Shown piece by piece: positions 1 to 11,500 of a stretch of DNA of 64,000 nucleotides. This stretch comes from Physcomitrium patens (lineage: Eukaryota > Streptophyta > Bryopsida > Funariales > Funariaceae): assembly GCF_000002425.4 (NCBI RefSeq), contig NC_037253.1, positions 9,215,310 to 9,279,309 of the forward strand, read 5' to 3'. Every line of letters starts with the position of its first letter. Positions within the stretch are counted from its first letter, which is position 1. The translations under genes and the position numbers were made by a program. A model generated the notes under the pieces. It did not search any database. It saw nothing but the letters and a program-made list of their open reading frames with translations, and was not told the origin of the DNA.

Positions 1-420
1 GCTGATAAAATTTTAGTTTAACCACACAAAAAAGGAAAATCAAAAACACAAAACCAAAGTACCTTCAACATATAGAATAATAACAATATTTATGACTGGC
101 TTGAGTTCAAATTTGAAGCAAACATTTGCACCAAGTTGATGGAAAGATTAGCTTCAATGAGGTCCATTGTGGAAATCTCAGAAAGAGGAACACCCAATAC
201 AGCAATTAAACTACCAAAAAGCACTTACTTTAAAAACAACCATCTACATACGCAAAACCAAAGAATGTACAGAGCTGAGTAAATCAGATACGCATGTTAA
301 GAAAGGGGTAAAAGAAAGTTGCATTTAGGAGGTAGTTTCTATACACTTCGCTTCATCTTATTCACCTTCCCAAAATCTACATACACTTTAGCTACAAAAG
401 GTTTTTCCCACAAGCTGACT
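1..420. other. 3' flank of the PSMD5-like gene
   Basis: AT-rich sequence directly downstream of the stop codon of the minus-strand gene, so it probably contains that gene's 3' UTR and polyadenylation region. I see no ORF or repeat in it. No single poly(A) signal stands out. Confidence 0.4.
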
Positions 421-2058
421 CTACATACGCTCTAGAGTTGCATAAATCGGAATCGCCTCCTTCTGCTGTTCTTTGCCCAGAAAAGGACCTTTGCGTACAA
501 ATTCTTCCAATCTGCTCAAAGTGTCTGTTGGTGGGATTTGTCCACGCTCAATAGCAGCAGATAGTGCGGTGGTCATAGCCACACAGCACACATGCCGCCA
601 TTCCATTGAATCTTTGCTAATTTCCAAGCGGGCATCTAAGAGATAATCGACCACTTCTCGAGATGCACAAAGCTCACGTAAACACCAAAGCCGCGCGAGC
701 ATCGGGGATGTGAAGCGATACATGGCGAGTCTCACCTCAGTTGACTGCTGAAAAAATATAAGAAACATTCCTGCGGGAGTACGAGTTGGTGATCTTTCTT
801 CGGCAGCAGAGTAGATCATATCCTTCAACTGCGCTTCAGAGCTTTCACTTAACAACACATTACTGGGGTCTCGTTCTGATCCGGCTACCGTAGCTAAGAC
901 CTGTAAGCCTGCAAGTTTAATACAAAGAGTACGATCCAGGAAGGCAGCTTTTACCATGTGTCGTATGACCATGGTATGATCAAATAAAAGCTCGGCTCCT
1001 TTAACAGTCTTCGCGATAAAAGAGAGGGCATTGAGAGCGTTTTCGTACTCAGTCGTCTCTGTAGTCTGCCCCTTATCGTTCAGCTCTTCCAAATGCTTTA
1101 AAAGCTCACCGAAGGCATGGACAATACCTGATGCTTCTCGTACAGACAAAGGGGATCCAGGAGACTCATCGTACAAAGGAATAAGACGAGCGGCTACCGT
1201 CATAGCCCGAGACCGCACCAAAGAATCCAATGCGAGGTTGCATATTGTCGAGGTTAAGCGACCAATAAGGTTACCTGCAAGAAGAAACTTCGCACCATGG
1301 GAAGTCGCTGCAAGGTCGCAAAGGAGCTCCAATGCGTTCAGCTGCGCGAGCATGTCATCACTGTTGTCAAGTTCTGCTGCCAACACAGTGAATATTCCAG
1401 AATCTTGAACCGCGGCAGCTGCTTCCTCTGATATTCCAAAGATTGAAGCAGCCATAGAGAGAGCACGAATTCGGACGGTGGCAGAAGACTGAGAGGCCAT
1501 ATCCTTAAGCAATCCCGCCCCCGCACCTTTGGCGGTAAATATGAGCTCCAAACCACCGGGGTTTCTAGCAAGTTTGCCCAATGCATCGGCCGCCGCTTTG
1601 GCCACATGTGCATCTCCATCGCCGATAGCAAGAAGCAATGGCGCAGCCAAATGCGCTTCAGCAATTGCCCGCACCGCTGCGCCTCCATCTGTTTCACCAC
1701 CCTCCAACAAATCCCCGATCGCAGAGCAAGTCAACTTGCGCACAAGCGACGACTCCGCTTTCAGTCCAACACCTGCATAACTCAACGTCTGCGGAAGCAA
1801 CTTTTTCCCATACGCCGTTTGAAAAATCCTCTCTAACGATAAAGCAACCGACGATTCGAGGCCCGGAACATCCCGCCCAGTCTCAAGGGCACTCAAAAGA
1901 ACGGGAAGCGGAAACTTCGACAGAAAACTCTCCGCAGAAGCGTCCGAAATATCCCCTGGGTAATTCGAAAATTCCGATGCCGCTGCAGCGATCAGAGGCA
2001 AATCCAAAGCCGGTTGATCGATATCCATATCCGCCATCGCAATCGATTCAATGCACAC
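421..2058 (-). CDS. PSMD5: 26S proteasome non-ATPase subunit 5-like (PSMD5/S5B) ARM-repeat chaperone
   Basis: One uninterrupted ORF of 545 codons. The protein is almost entirely helical, with ARM/HEAT-like repeats, no signal peptide and no membrane segment. The N-terminal part carries a family-like block (YPGDISDASAESFLSKFPLP, then DVPGLE and LERIFQTAYG at about residues 34-85) that I recognise from plant and animal PSMD5 proteins. The family assists assembly of the 19S regulatory particle base by binding the ATPase RPT1; it is a cytosolic/nuclear assembly factor rather than a stable proteasome subunit. Human PSMD5 is about 500 residues, so the length fits. The first Met is at 2058, but the second (2037, MADMDIDQP) looks like a more typical start. 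No intron is needed, so the gene is either naturally single-exon or a retrocopy. The reading frame is intact, which argues for function. Confidence 0.88.
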   Translation of the reverse strand: MCIESIAMADMDIDQPALDLPLIAAAASEFSNYPGDISDASAESFLSKFPLPVLLSALETGRDVPGLESSVALSLERIFQTAYGKKLLPQTLSYAGVGLKAESSLVRKLTCSAIGDLLEGGETDGGAAVRAIAEAHLAAPLLLAIGDGDAHVAKAAADALGKLARNPGGLELIFTAKGAGAGLLKDMASQSSATVRIRALSMAASIFGISEEAAAAVQDSGIFTVLAAELDNSDDMLAQLNALELLCDLAATSHGAKFLLAGNLIGRLTSTICNLALDSLVRSRAMTVAARLIPLYDESPGSPLSVREASGIVHAFGELLKHLEELNDKGQTTETTEYENALNALSFIAKTVKGAELLFDHTMVIRHMVKAAFLDRTLCIKLAGLQVLATVAGSERDPSNVLLSESSEAQLKDMIYSAAEERSPTRTPAGMFLIFFQQSTEVRLAMYRFTSPMLARLWCLRELCASREVVDYLLDARLEISKDSMEWRHVCCVAMTTALSAAIERGQIPPTDTLSRLEEFVRKGPFLGKEQQKEAIPIYATLERM

Positions 2059-4414
2059 AAAGCTCTCTCGTGAAAACTATTCCCTCACTCAATCCCACAA
2101 TAAAACCCTAAAACAATATCCATGCATGTCTGGCCTGGCAAGAGAGAGCAAGAGAGACGACCGCCGACGTGGCAAATGCTGACATGGATTCACAGGTGGC
2201 ATCTGTTGGCTCATGCTGAGGTGTCAGGACTCTCATTTGCATGAGAACTCTCGTTCCCAGAATTTGGTAACTGTGTGTTCCCCTAAGTTCCAAGTCGTGT
2301 GAGATCAATGATGGACACATGTAGTAATTAAAGATGGATAATTCGTAAAGGAATTTTGAAGCATATTGAAAGGTTAATGGAAATGGATTATTCTTTGAGA
2401 GGTATGCTATTATAATGAACGCATCTACATGGGTTTAGGTATTTAGATTTGCTATTTAGTTTTGTTTTTCTGTTTTTTATAATTTTGAATGTTGAAGAAC
2501 TAAGAACTAGAAAATAACCACCAACAAATGAAGATGTATAATTTTTTTTATTTTTTTATTTACAAACATGCCTTTATACAAGGATTAGAATGCAAAGAAA
2601 ATAGATTTTGTAAATGCCATGATCTATACCTTGTAAAAAAGAAAAACCTTACTATTTTCATGATACAAATAATAGTATAAATAATTATTATTATGCTATA
2701 TAAATAAAAATAATGTGTGTATGAAATAATGTAGACTTAGCGAGGGTGATCAAGAAGTGCAAGTGCAAACTATGACAGTGATTTAATCCACATTATATTA
2801 CAAATACATGATAACAACACAAAAATTGTAAGGTCACTTCAATAATAAATTTAGTTTGAAAATTTGAATAATATTAAATTTATTAATAAATTGTTTTAAA
2901 TATTTGAATAATAGATTTAATGTAATTTTTTATAATACAAATAAAATCTCCTTCAGATCTGAACAATTTATTTTATCATTTTTTGACGTTTTTAGTACTG
3001 ATATTGATAAGTAAGAATTAAATTTTATAATTTAAAAATATTAGCTAATAAATTAATAATTAAATAAAGTATGTAAACTAATACATTTTAATATATATAT
3101 ATTTATTTATTTAATAGAATAAATACATCTGTTTAATATGTTTTTGATATAATATTAAAATCAGTTTTTTTATTATCGAGATATAGAACAGATTAAATAA
3201 ATAACCTATTTCTCACAAAAATATAACCCATAAATGTATGTTTCATGTTCATAGTTGCATCTACATTCGTTCCACTCATTCATGAATAATAATAACAATT
3301 TTTTCTTGTCCTCATTGACTCATTCTTCACACCATGAACTCTGGATGTGGCAATCGTTGTCACAATGGCTTTGAGAGAACTTGCCGAAGTATCTATCGTG
3401 TGTGACCTTGATCCATCACCAACTAATACCAACTCCACATGAGCATCGACTGGCGCAGGCGTCGAAGACAGACCTCCGAAGAAGCGATCAACGAGTGGAC
3501 TGTGAATGAATACATGAAGTACTTGCCTCATACGGTGGACTACTATTTTTCTTCCCCAATCTCTCGTTCAAAGCACATGATCTCATGGGACTAAGTCAGT
3601 GATTTCACAATGGTGGAAATGCCGTGATCGAAACCCAGAACTATCTCTTTTCAAGCTGTCGCTGCTACCAGTCCCGTATTTCCCCAACAAAATGTACTAT
3701 CTCTAAGTTTCATTTGATAGACGGGCTGTCAAAATTAGGCGATGTGTGATAAATTTCTTAGCAAAGTCCTATCGACATTAAAACGTCGGATTGAATCACA
3801 AACTACACATTCGGATTTGAATATTTTTGTATTCGGAAATCATTATTACACGGTTAAATTTCTCTCTATGATGCCGCCGTGGGACGTCTTCCAGGTTAGA
3901 GAAACCTGGCCGCTTTCACAGTTACTGTTCCAGTGTCCTACGGTAAAGCTCCGTAAAGTGAAGCATGAATTATGTGTGTCGCTGATAAAGAACATCACCA
4001 TGATTTCATCGCTCTCACGCCATTCTTCGTAGCCCACTCATGATGAAAACTAAGAGGGAAATGTATACAGGACTTAGATTAAGCGGAGAAACAATCGTTT
4101 AGTCCTTAATTTTGTACCTTGTCGTACATTTCACACACTGGCTTTTTTTAAACATGTTTGTTGTGCTTACGTGTGAGGTCAAGATCCCATCGTCTACGGC
4201 GTCGGGATATTGCAGGGTCAATAGCGTAATAAGGAGCCTCCATGATTTCGTCAACAATGGAGGTTTATACAGTTCCTTGTGAAGGAACAAGCAAAATACC
4301 AGTGGAGAGCAAACTATAAGAGCCTAAGCAGACATCCTTAACGCCGTGAATTTCTCGCTTTCTGGCAGGATACTCAATGGGCCCTGTTAATTTTATTTCT
4401 CGCTTCCCGAGTTT
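2059..4414. other. Intergenic region with the PSMD5 upstream flank
   Basis: The first 300 bases are moderately GC-rich and are the upstream flank of the minus-strand gene. From about 2340 to 3260 the DNA is very AT-rich with no ORF. A short minus-strand ORF at 3280-3531 (83 codons) has mixed, protein-like composition, but I recognise no family and would not call it a gene. The stretch 3540-4410 contains only short chance ORFs. Confidence 0.5.
2103..2111 (-). promoter_or_regulatory. Telo-box (AAACCCTAA) upstream of the PSMD5-like gene
   Basis: AAACCCTAA on the plus strand lies about 65 bases upstream of the preferred start at 2037, so it is probably in the 5' UTR or core promoter. Telo-boxes are known in plants near starts of ribosomal-protein and translation or proteostasis genes, usually in growing tissue. 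Only the motif is seen; its function here is inferred. Confidence 0.4.
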
Positions 4415-4420
4415 TATAAG
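4413..4420 (+). promoter_or_regulatory. Possible TATA element of the germin-like fragment
   Basis: TTTATAAG lies about 70 bases before the ATG at 4487, a plausible TATA-box spacing for a short plant 5' UTR. There is no independent evidence of transcription. Confidence 0.3.
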
Positions 4421-4486
4421 CATCCTTGCGGATTCTGTTTCTCTCCCAGGAAACTTTCTAGCATTTTAACAAAGTCTGCAACCAAA

Positions 4487-4672
4487 ATGGGGAGCTGGAG
4501 ATCATCAACATGCGGCAACCATCGGCTGTCTCTTCTGATTGCAGCCATTGTCGTTCTCCGTTTCTTCACAAACATGGTTGCGGCAGCAGATCCTGACCCT
4601 CTCCAGGATTTCTGCGTTGCAGATCTGTCATATAGGATTGATTATCCAACTGTGTCGCTAAATTCAAGATAA
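4487..4672 (+). pseudogene. Germin-like protein, N-terminal fragment only
   Basis: The 61-codon ORF begins with a secretory signal peptide: a basic start, a hydrophobic core at residues 15-31 (LSLLIAAIVVLRFF) and an AAA cleavage region. It continues into ADPDPLQDFCVADLS, the hallmark mature N-terminus of germin-like proteins. These are extracellular cupin-fold manganese proteins with oxalate oxidase or superoxide dismutase activity. The cupin domain (about 170 more residues, with HTHP and GLxHFQ-type metal-binding boxes) does not follow in any frame to 5060. The ORF leaves the family after about residue 48 and stops at 4672. It could be a first exon whose remainder was lost. A distant second exon is possible but not visible before the retroelement block. 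The match is specific enough that chance is unlikely. Confidence 0.75.
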
Positions 4673-5060
4673 CAACCAGACTGAAATTCCATGCATGGTT
4701 CCCTGCGGAAGTTTAAAAGCAGAACACAAGACCTCTCGAAACTAGCCAAGTTTGCTTAATCGGAAATCGTAATGTCAAGGTCTTAGTCCCTTACCGTCAG
4801 GTTGGTCATTCTCATGGACATGGCATCAGTTTAAAAACGTACTATAGACCTAGACAAACTGCAGACACACTATTTTTGTCTCCTAAATGTATCCAAGTTC
4901 TTCACTAACACACTCAAATCCACTGCGAGAGTAAGTATATTCTTAGGCTAATCACCAACTCTTAAACCGTCAATATTCCTCGGTTATATCTAGGATTAGA
5001 GATTGAGAAATATTGACAGCTAAGTCGAGATCACAAAAGGAAGAAACAAGTTGAAGTAGT
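4673..5060. other. Intergenic, no gene seen
   Basis: Mixed-composition DNA between the germin-like fragment and the RPL23A pseudogene. I looked for the missing germin cupin boxes here on both strands and did not find them. Confidence 0.4.
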
Positions 5061-5064
5061 CAGC

Positions 5065-5420
5065 GTATTAAAATTTCTTATTCTGATTGTCATAAACCTT
5101 CCTCAGATCATCCTAGATCTTCGACTTATCAGTGCGAACGTCGACAATGAAACCCAATGTGTGATTATCCTTCAATTTCTTCCTAGCAAACTCAGTGGTC
5201 AGGGGTAACTTCTAAACTTCGAAGTTAAGGTTTTCACTTAGCCTGAGCATTCGTGCGTGGCTCTAGTTCTCCTAGGGATCTTTGGCCTGTGATGAGTTTC
5301 AGACATCCCCACCTTCCTTTGCAGCTTCAATTTGTTCAATGGTGCCTTTAACTCACCAACGACCTTCGTGGCTTTCCCCAGCCTGCATATTCGCAACCTT
5401 GGGTAAAGCAATGTAATCAA
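5065..5420 (-). pseudogene. RPL23A: Ribosomal protein uL23 (RPL23A) pseudogene
   Basis: Reading the minus strand from about 5420 down, one frame gives a lysine-rich stretch ending HHRPKIPRRTRA, matching the family's FHRPKT-KKPR segment. After a frame change, a second frame gives [20 protein letters not shown] followed by [12 protein letters not shown], a stop, then DDLRKVYDNQNKKF and, in another frame, NTL. This matches the conserved C-terminal core of eukaryotic RPL23A (YPLTTE-A-KKIEDNNTL-FIVD-RA-K--I--A-KK-YD-QTKKVNTL). The final 20-30 residues are missing. At least two nonsense codons and two frame changes make it non-functional. No intron interrupts the matched part, so a processed (retrocopied) origin is likely. 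It lies on the same strand as, and directly downstream of, the copia element's 3' end. Confidence 0.8.
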
Positions 5421-5479
5421 ATTTGGAACTCTGACTAGCTTCCGTAGAGTGTTGATGTAACTGTGATCAGTCAATCCAG

Positions 5480-7360
5480 CTCAAAATGAGATGATACTTT
5501 TTTTGTAATCTTGCAAGATCAACAATTGTTGTCTAATTAAAACCTTATCTAGAAAAATCTTATTGTATTCAAGGGCAAAACCATAGATGAAGGAGAAAGA
5601 GTACATCATTTTTTCTAATTATTTAAAGAGTTCATTAATTTTTTTATTCAAGAAAAGGAAGTCGCAGCATACCAATGCTATAAGTATGTTGGCGATGGTT
5701 GCACAATGGGAGAGCTTTGGTAAAGAGATCAGGAAGGTTATTTGCGGATTCAATTTTCTTAATTATAAGTGCTTAATCAGTAATCAAGTCATGGGTATAA
5801 CTAAAATACTTTGGATCAATATGCTTTGTCCTGATTTCTTTTAATAAATCAATTTGCATCTGTACAACACAAGCACTATTATCTTCATATAAGATAGTTG
5901 AAGAATCATCATATGAAAATCCATAGGTTGTTTGAATGAGTTTATCAATTGATTGCAACCAAATACATTTTTGAGATGTAAGGCAATAATTTTTGCATGG
6001 TTGGATGAAGTTGCACTTATAGTTTGTTTCAATGATTTCCATGATATTGCACCTCCGTGTCTTAAAAATACATATCATGTTTAACATTTAGTTGTTGAAG
6101 TATCAGATTTATATTTGGTATCACAATATCCAACCAATTTTGGATCTACAGATTGTGTATATTATAATCCTAAGTCTTCAATACCTTTTAAATATCGTAG
6201 TAAATATTTGGCACTATTCCAATGTCATAGTGTTAGACATGCATTATGTCTTACAAGAACACTAACTGCAAATGCAATATCTGGTCTGGTAGATGTAACT
6301 AAATATAAAAGTGATCAAATCGCCACAAAGTATGGATATTATTCTCCTAATATTTCCTCTTCTTCTTTGCATGGATGGTATAGATGATGACCATCATGAC
6401 TAAATCCAATCATTGGTGTGGACAATAAATAAGCATCAATCATATTGAATCTTTGTAAGACTCATCTAATATACGTTAGTTGATAGAGAAAAATGCTACC
6501 ATCTGTGAGATGCATAATCTAAAGACCAATGCAAAAAGTTGTTTTTCTTAGAATTTTTATAAATTTATTTATAATTAAATAATCTCAGAGTCATTGATAC
6601 CACATGTGTCTAGATTATTTTAGATCGTACAGGGCCTTCTATAATTTAATACCACGATATCGTCTTGGAGCACGTACATTTGGAGTTCCTGTTTCCAAAC
6701 CAGATGGAACTTTCATATAAATATCTACATCAAGTGAACCATATAAATATGTAGTTATCACATCTATAAGATGCATTTCAAGGGTGGCATGAACTACCAT
6801 TCCAATAATATATTGGAATATAATTGAATCTATGACTAAAGAATATGTGGATTCATAATCAATGCCAAACCGTTGGATAAATCCTTGAGCAATAAGACGA
6901 GCTTTATAGTGGGTTATTTGACCTTTAGCATCTCACTTACGTATTAATACCATCTTATATTCTATAGGACGAGAAGTAAGAGTGTCCACAATTGGACGAA
7001 AGACTTTTCTCATATACAAAGAAGCATACTCCTCCTTAATGGCAATTTTCCATTTTAACCAATCAGAGCAATACATCACTTCCTCGATGGTTTGAGGTTC
7101 AGGACCATCTTCCTTGCAAGAAAGAGCTTTTATAATCATACATATAAATGATTCATCTATTGTAATAGATGGTTTGTCTCAAATATTGTCTATAGCACAA
7201 TACATAATAGATAATTCTTTACTCAATTTGATCTTATTCCTTACAATTCTAAGATTATTTTTCATAAGAATTGAAGGTACATTATGCATAGATATATCAT
7301 TATGAATTGATAGTTCTATAAGATGAATGGGAATTTCTAGAGAAAAAATACTAGGATTAG
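5480..7360 (-). pseudogene. Copia D: RT and RNase H remnant (3' half)
   Basis: Read downward from 7360: end of the connector, then the RT start at 6933-7139 (DWLKWKIAIKEEYASL, then VFRPIV), the copia KALYDLK-S--MWY region near 6620, STPMIG near 6410, and the RNase H block with ILYEDNSACVVQMQ, RTKHIDPKYF and a final DLFTKALP near 5720. Many nonsense codons and frame changes are present. The segment that should hold the RT catalytic Y-x-D-D box is absent: sequence passes from the DYLI region near 6560 directly to FCIGLQIMHL-like sequence near 6510. From 5480 to about 5640 the sequence resembles the U-rich 3' leader of plant copia elements. Confidence 0.85.
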
Positions 7361-7919
7361 TCTCAACGATAAGAACATAATAAAGATAAATAAACAAGTG
7401 ACACTTCTCTCAAAGAAAGATGACAAAATAGAAATAATTTAATATGTATATCAAGAAAGAAATTGGAATGGCTATTATCAAAAGATAAGAACACTAGAAA
7501 TCCTTGAAACTAGACTAGAAGCAAGAAAGGAATTGAGAAGAGTGAAGTAGGCTTCATTCTTATCTTTATATATACTATCTAACTACGGGCTACGTGGCGA
7601 CGTTCTATAGGACCTCCAATACATATTGACTTTATAGGACACACGCCTTGACTTACAAGGCAAGTGTTTCTACGTGTGGGCCACATAGTTAGCTTGGTCT
7701 TCAAGCTAATAACATGTGTGGTACATGGCCAACTTGTTGACCACGTTTCTAATTCCAAAAAGTCAATTAAAGATACCTATAAAGTCAAAGCAGCATCTAT
7801 TAAGCTTCTAGGAAGCTTCTCTACCAAATACTATAGAATTAACTTATTTTTATCTACTTTTACTTACTTCTACTTATTTATATATGTAATTACTAGCTTA
7901 CATGAGTATGTCCATGACA
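7361..7919 (-). repeat. LTR of chromovirus A (3' LTR)
   Basis: 559 bp, starting TCTCAACG (a decayed TGTCAAGG) and ending CCATGACA on the plus strand. It aligns along its full length with 13190-13757 and with the 561-bp LTRs of C. The purine-rich minus-strand CTAGAAGGGAGGTAA just inside it is the polypurine tract that primes plus-strand synthesis. Confidence 0.9.
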
Positions 7920-7959
7920 TTACCTCCCTTCTAGAGACGAGTTCCACGAGGAGCAGTCA

Positions 7960-8382
7960 TCATATGTTGGAAAAATCTATGATGCGACAAATTATATTCG
8001 CCACATACTCTGATCTTTGTTCTCTTCGAAGATGATTGATAGGGCCTTTCAACCATCAGTAGTGTTCCACACTAGGGCAGGAAGACCATCCAATTATTTG
8101 ATCATTGTTGAGACCTTCATAACTTTGTTCGAATAAAATATTTGGAACACCATCAGGAGTTGTTCCTACCTCTAGTAAAATCACCAAACATCGAGAGTCC
8201 CTTCCAAGTTCGTCATACCAAACGTGTTATATTTTGCCATCTATTCGAGGAAGAATATGTCGTTCTTGAAGATCTTCATCTCAATTGTGTCATCTTAAAG
8301 GTTGTGGCAATCGTAATATCTCGTCCAACAAGATAGAAAATAAAGGCTCTTAAGTTGAATCCGCTGGTTGTTGGTTCTCTAT
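7960..8382 (-). pseudogene. Chromovirus A accessory ORF, decayed
   Basis: Position-for-position homologue of the accessory ORF of C, between the chromodomain and the 3' LTR. The start codon is ATA instead of ATG, and several nonsense codons are present. The conserved stretch TTPDGVPNILFEQSYEGLNN and the C-terminal NHLRREQRSEYVAN are readable. A retains a glutamine codon where C has a stop, which shows that the family ORF originally ran to the tail near 7960. Confidence 0.75.
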
Positions 8383-8589
8383 CTCCTGAGCATCACAACT
8401 AGAAAGAAGCTACAAACAAGGATTGAAAGTAGAATGATAACTTACCTAGATCTTATTTCTTTTATAAAGAAGGTTTTCATCTTGATTTTGATGGATGTCG
8501 TCAATGAAAAGCCTCCACCAGCTTTGTTGCATTTCCAAGATTCTTTAATGGCTTCCATGTACATTCACTAATATCATATCCACGCCAAT

Positions 8590-11500
8590 GGACAAGATAT
8601 TCCAATTTATTTTGGCGCTACCTTGAATCTAAGACTTCTTCCACTTCAAAATCTTCATTATTGTCTACTTCTATAAGAGGAGGTAGAGCTTGTCTTCTTC
8701 TTGGTATGTCCACTGTCTGGTATGGTTCAACAAGAGATACATGGAATACTGGATCGATTTTCATTGACTCCAATAGATCTAAATGATATGCAACTAGATT
8801 GATTTGTACAGAAATAGAAAATGGTCCAAGCCTTCGATAGTCCAACTTGTCACAAGGGCGAGTGGTCTTGATATTGTGACAAAGTAACCATACCTTATCA
8901 CCCATGAAGAATGGTGGTTTTTCCTTTCGATAGACATCCGCATTGACCTTTTGTTGTTCTTGAACTTCTTTTAACTATGCCTTCATCATTACATATAGCT
9001 CTGACAAATGAATTGTCAAATCTTTTGCAGCAGGATTATCAACTTTTGAAAAGTCAAAAGTATCAAGTCGTGGATGATAACCATAATTAGCAAAGAAAAG
9101 TGTTTTTTTTGTAGAAAAATATACCGTATTATTGTAAGCAAACTCTGCCAATGGCAAAAGAATTGTCTAATCATCTTGTTGGTAGTTAATGGTATATCTT
9201 AAATACTGCTCCAAAACTTAATTAACACGCTCTGTTTGTCCATCAGTTTGAAGATGGAATACCGAACATAGTTTTATATCTACTTTTAGAATCTTGAAAA
9301 GAGTCTACCAAAATCTTGATACAAATTGAGTTCTCTTATCTGATATAATATCCTTGGATAATCCATGATAGCGATAGATATTATCAAGAAAGAGCTTAGA
9401 TATTTCTTCACCTGTAATAGATTTTGTACATAATACAAAATGTGCCATCTTGGTAAAACAAACTACTATCACAAATATAGAGTCATAAGAACCTGAGATT
9501 AGAAGATCCATGATGAAGTCCATAGAAATAGAAGACCATGGTTGTTCTAGAATGGATAATGGCTGAAAAGTCCGTAAGGTCGATGATGAGTAGTTTTTGA
9601 TCTTGAGCAAGCATCACAAGATTGTACAAAATCTTTAAGTACTTTTCACATTTGTGGCCACCAAAAGTCCCTGGATATTAGTTCCAAAGTTTTATTGTAT
9701 CCAAAATGACCTGCTGCTGGAAAGTCATGACAAGCTTAAAGAACATATAATCGAGCTTCACCTTTTGGAACATAAAGGCATCCTTCAAAATATAGTAGAT
9801 TATTCTTGAATTCAAACTTGAAAGTATCATGAGACTTTGAAGGATTTTCCTTAATATCACGAATAAAAGGATCAAAAGATATATTTGACTGAACTTGCTT
9901 AATGAAAGTTGAATCAACAGTTAGTGTTGATTTCATTGCTCAAAGATGAAGATGCTCTGGCTTCAAGAGAATTGTCCGTTGTTGATTAAAAGCAACATCT
10001 TCTTCCTTTAGTGCAAGATAAGATCATCTAGAGAGTGCATCTGACAAATCTTGTTGTTTTCTTTGTCGATAAGTGACCTTGAATTTGAATCTTGACAAAG
10101 ACATACTCCAACGAGCTTCGAGATGATTCAAAACACGTGTTGACATAAAATATTCAAGGTTCTTGTCATCCATATATATTATGACTAGACTAGAAGCACC
10201 TTCTAGATAATGGTGCCATTCTTGAAATGAATCCACGATTGCAAGAAGTTCTTTGTCGTGGATGTCGTAGTTGATGTCGGCTGCTAAAATTTTTTTGGAA
10301 TAAAAAGCTATTAGATGAAGTTTATCATCTGTTCCTATTTGTGACAATACAACACCTAAAGCAAAATCTGATGTGTTTATTTCTATAAAAATTGGTTTAG
10401 AAAAATCGACATGATATTAGATTGGTGAAAAAATAAAGGTTGTTTTCAAAGCTTCAAATACTACTTTTGCTTCTTAATTCCATTGAAGTTTGTCTTCGCA
10501 AGTCAAACGTGTAAGTGGAGCTGCAACTTGAGAGAAGTCTTTGATGAAGATCTGATAGTAGTTGGCAAATCTCAAAAAACATTGGACATCTCTTACCGTT
10601 TTTGGAATCTTTCAATCCATAATAGTTTAAATTTTTTTAGGATCCATCATAAGTCCGTCATTTGAAATGATGTATCCTAAGAAGTCGACTTGAGTAGTAT
10701 AAAATATACACTTTTCTATCTTAGCATAGAGTCTAACATCTCTTAATTTTTGTAATACTTGGCAAACATGAAGTTCATATTCTTCTGGGTTCTTAGAATA
10801 GATTAAAATGTCGTCTAGGTAACAGATAACAAAATCATCTAAAAACTCCCGAAAGACATCATTCATTAGATATTGGAATACTGCTGATGCATTTGTAAGT
10901 CCAAAAGGCATGACACTGTATTCAAAATATCCATACTTTGTTCGAAACGTAGTCTTCCATTTATTTCCTTCTTTGATACGTACCAAATTGTATACTCTCC
11001 ATAGATCTATTTTTGTATAGATCTTAGCTTGATTCAATTGATCAAGAAGTCCAGATATCAAAGGTAGTGGATACTTGATTTTTATAGTGATTTTTTTGAG
11101 TCCTTGATAATCAACACACATCCGCAATGATCCATCTTTTTTCTTATTAAATAAAATTGAAGCTCCTGCTGGAGATTTGGAATAGCGTATGAAGTTCTTA
11201 TCTAAATTTTCTTCAATATACTCTTTGATTTCAGCCAACTCATTTTGAGATAAATTGTAGATTGGTCCAAATGGCAGTTGTGCTCCTTCTTGAAGGTCAA
11301 TTGAGCAGTCATAGGAACGATGTTCTAGAAGAGTATCCTAATTTTTTTTCTCAAATACATCTTGAAAATCTTGATATTGGTTTGGAATGCCACTAGAAGT
11401 CTTTCCACTTGTAGAAACAGGTGTGGCATAAATGACATAAGGTGATCCTTCTTTTATAGCATGCAAGAAAGTACTTGCAGCTACAAATATAGGTTTAATT

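Noticed and set aside
1031-2111. Several plus-strand ORFs opposite the PSMD5-like gene
   Set aside because: They are antisense shadows of a well-supported coding frame.
3280-3531. Small minus-strand gene
   Set aside because: 83 codons of mixed composition with no recognised motif, promoter or neighbour support.
6115-6387. Plus-strand 90-codon ORF
   Set aside because: It lies antisense to the copia D RT/RNase H region and reads no known domain.
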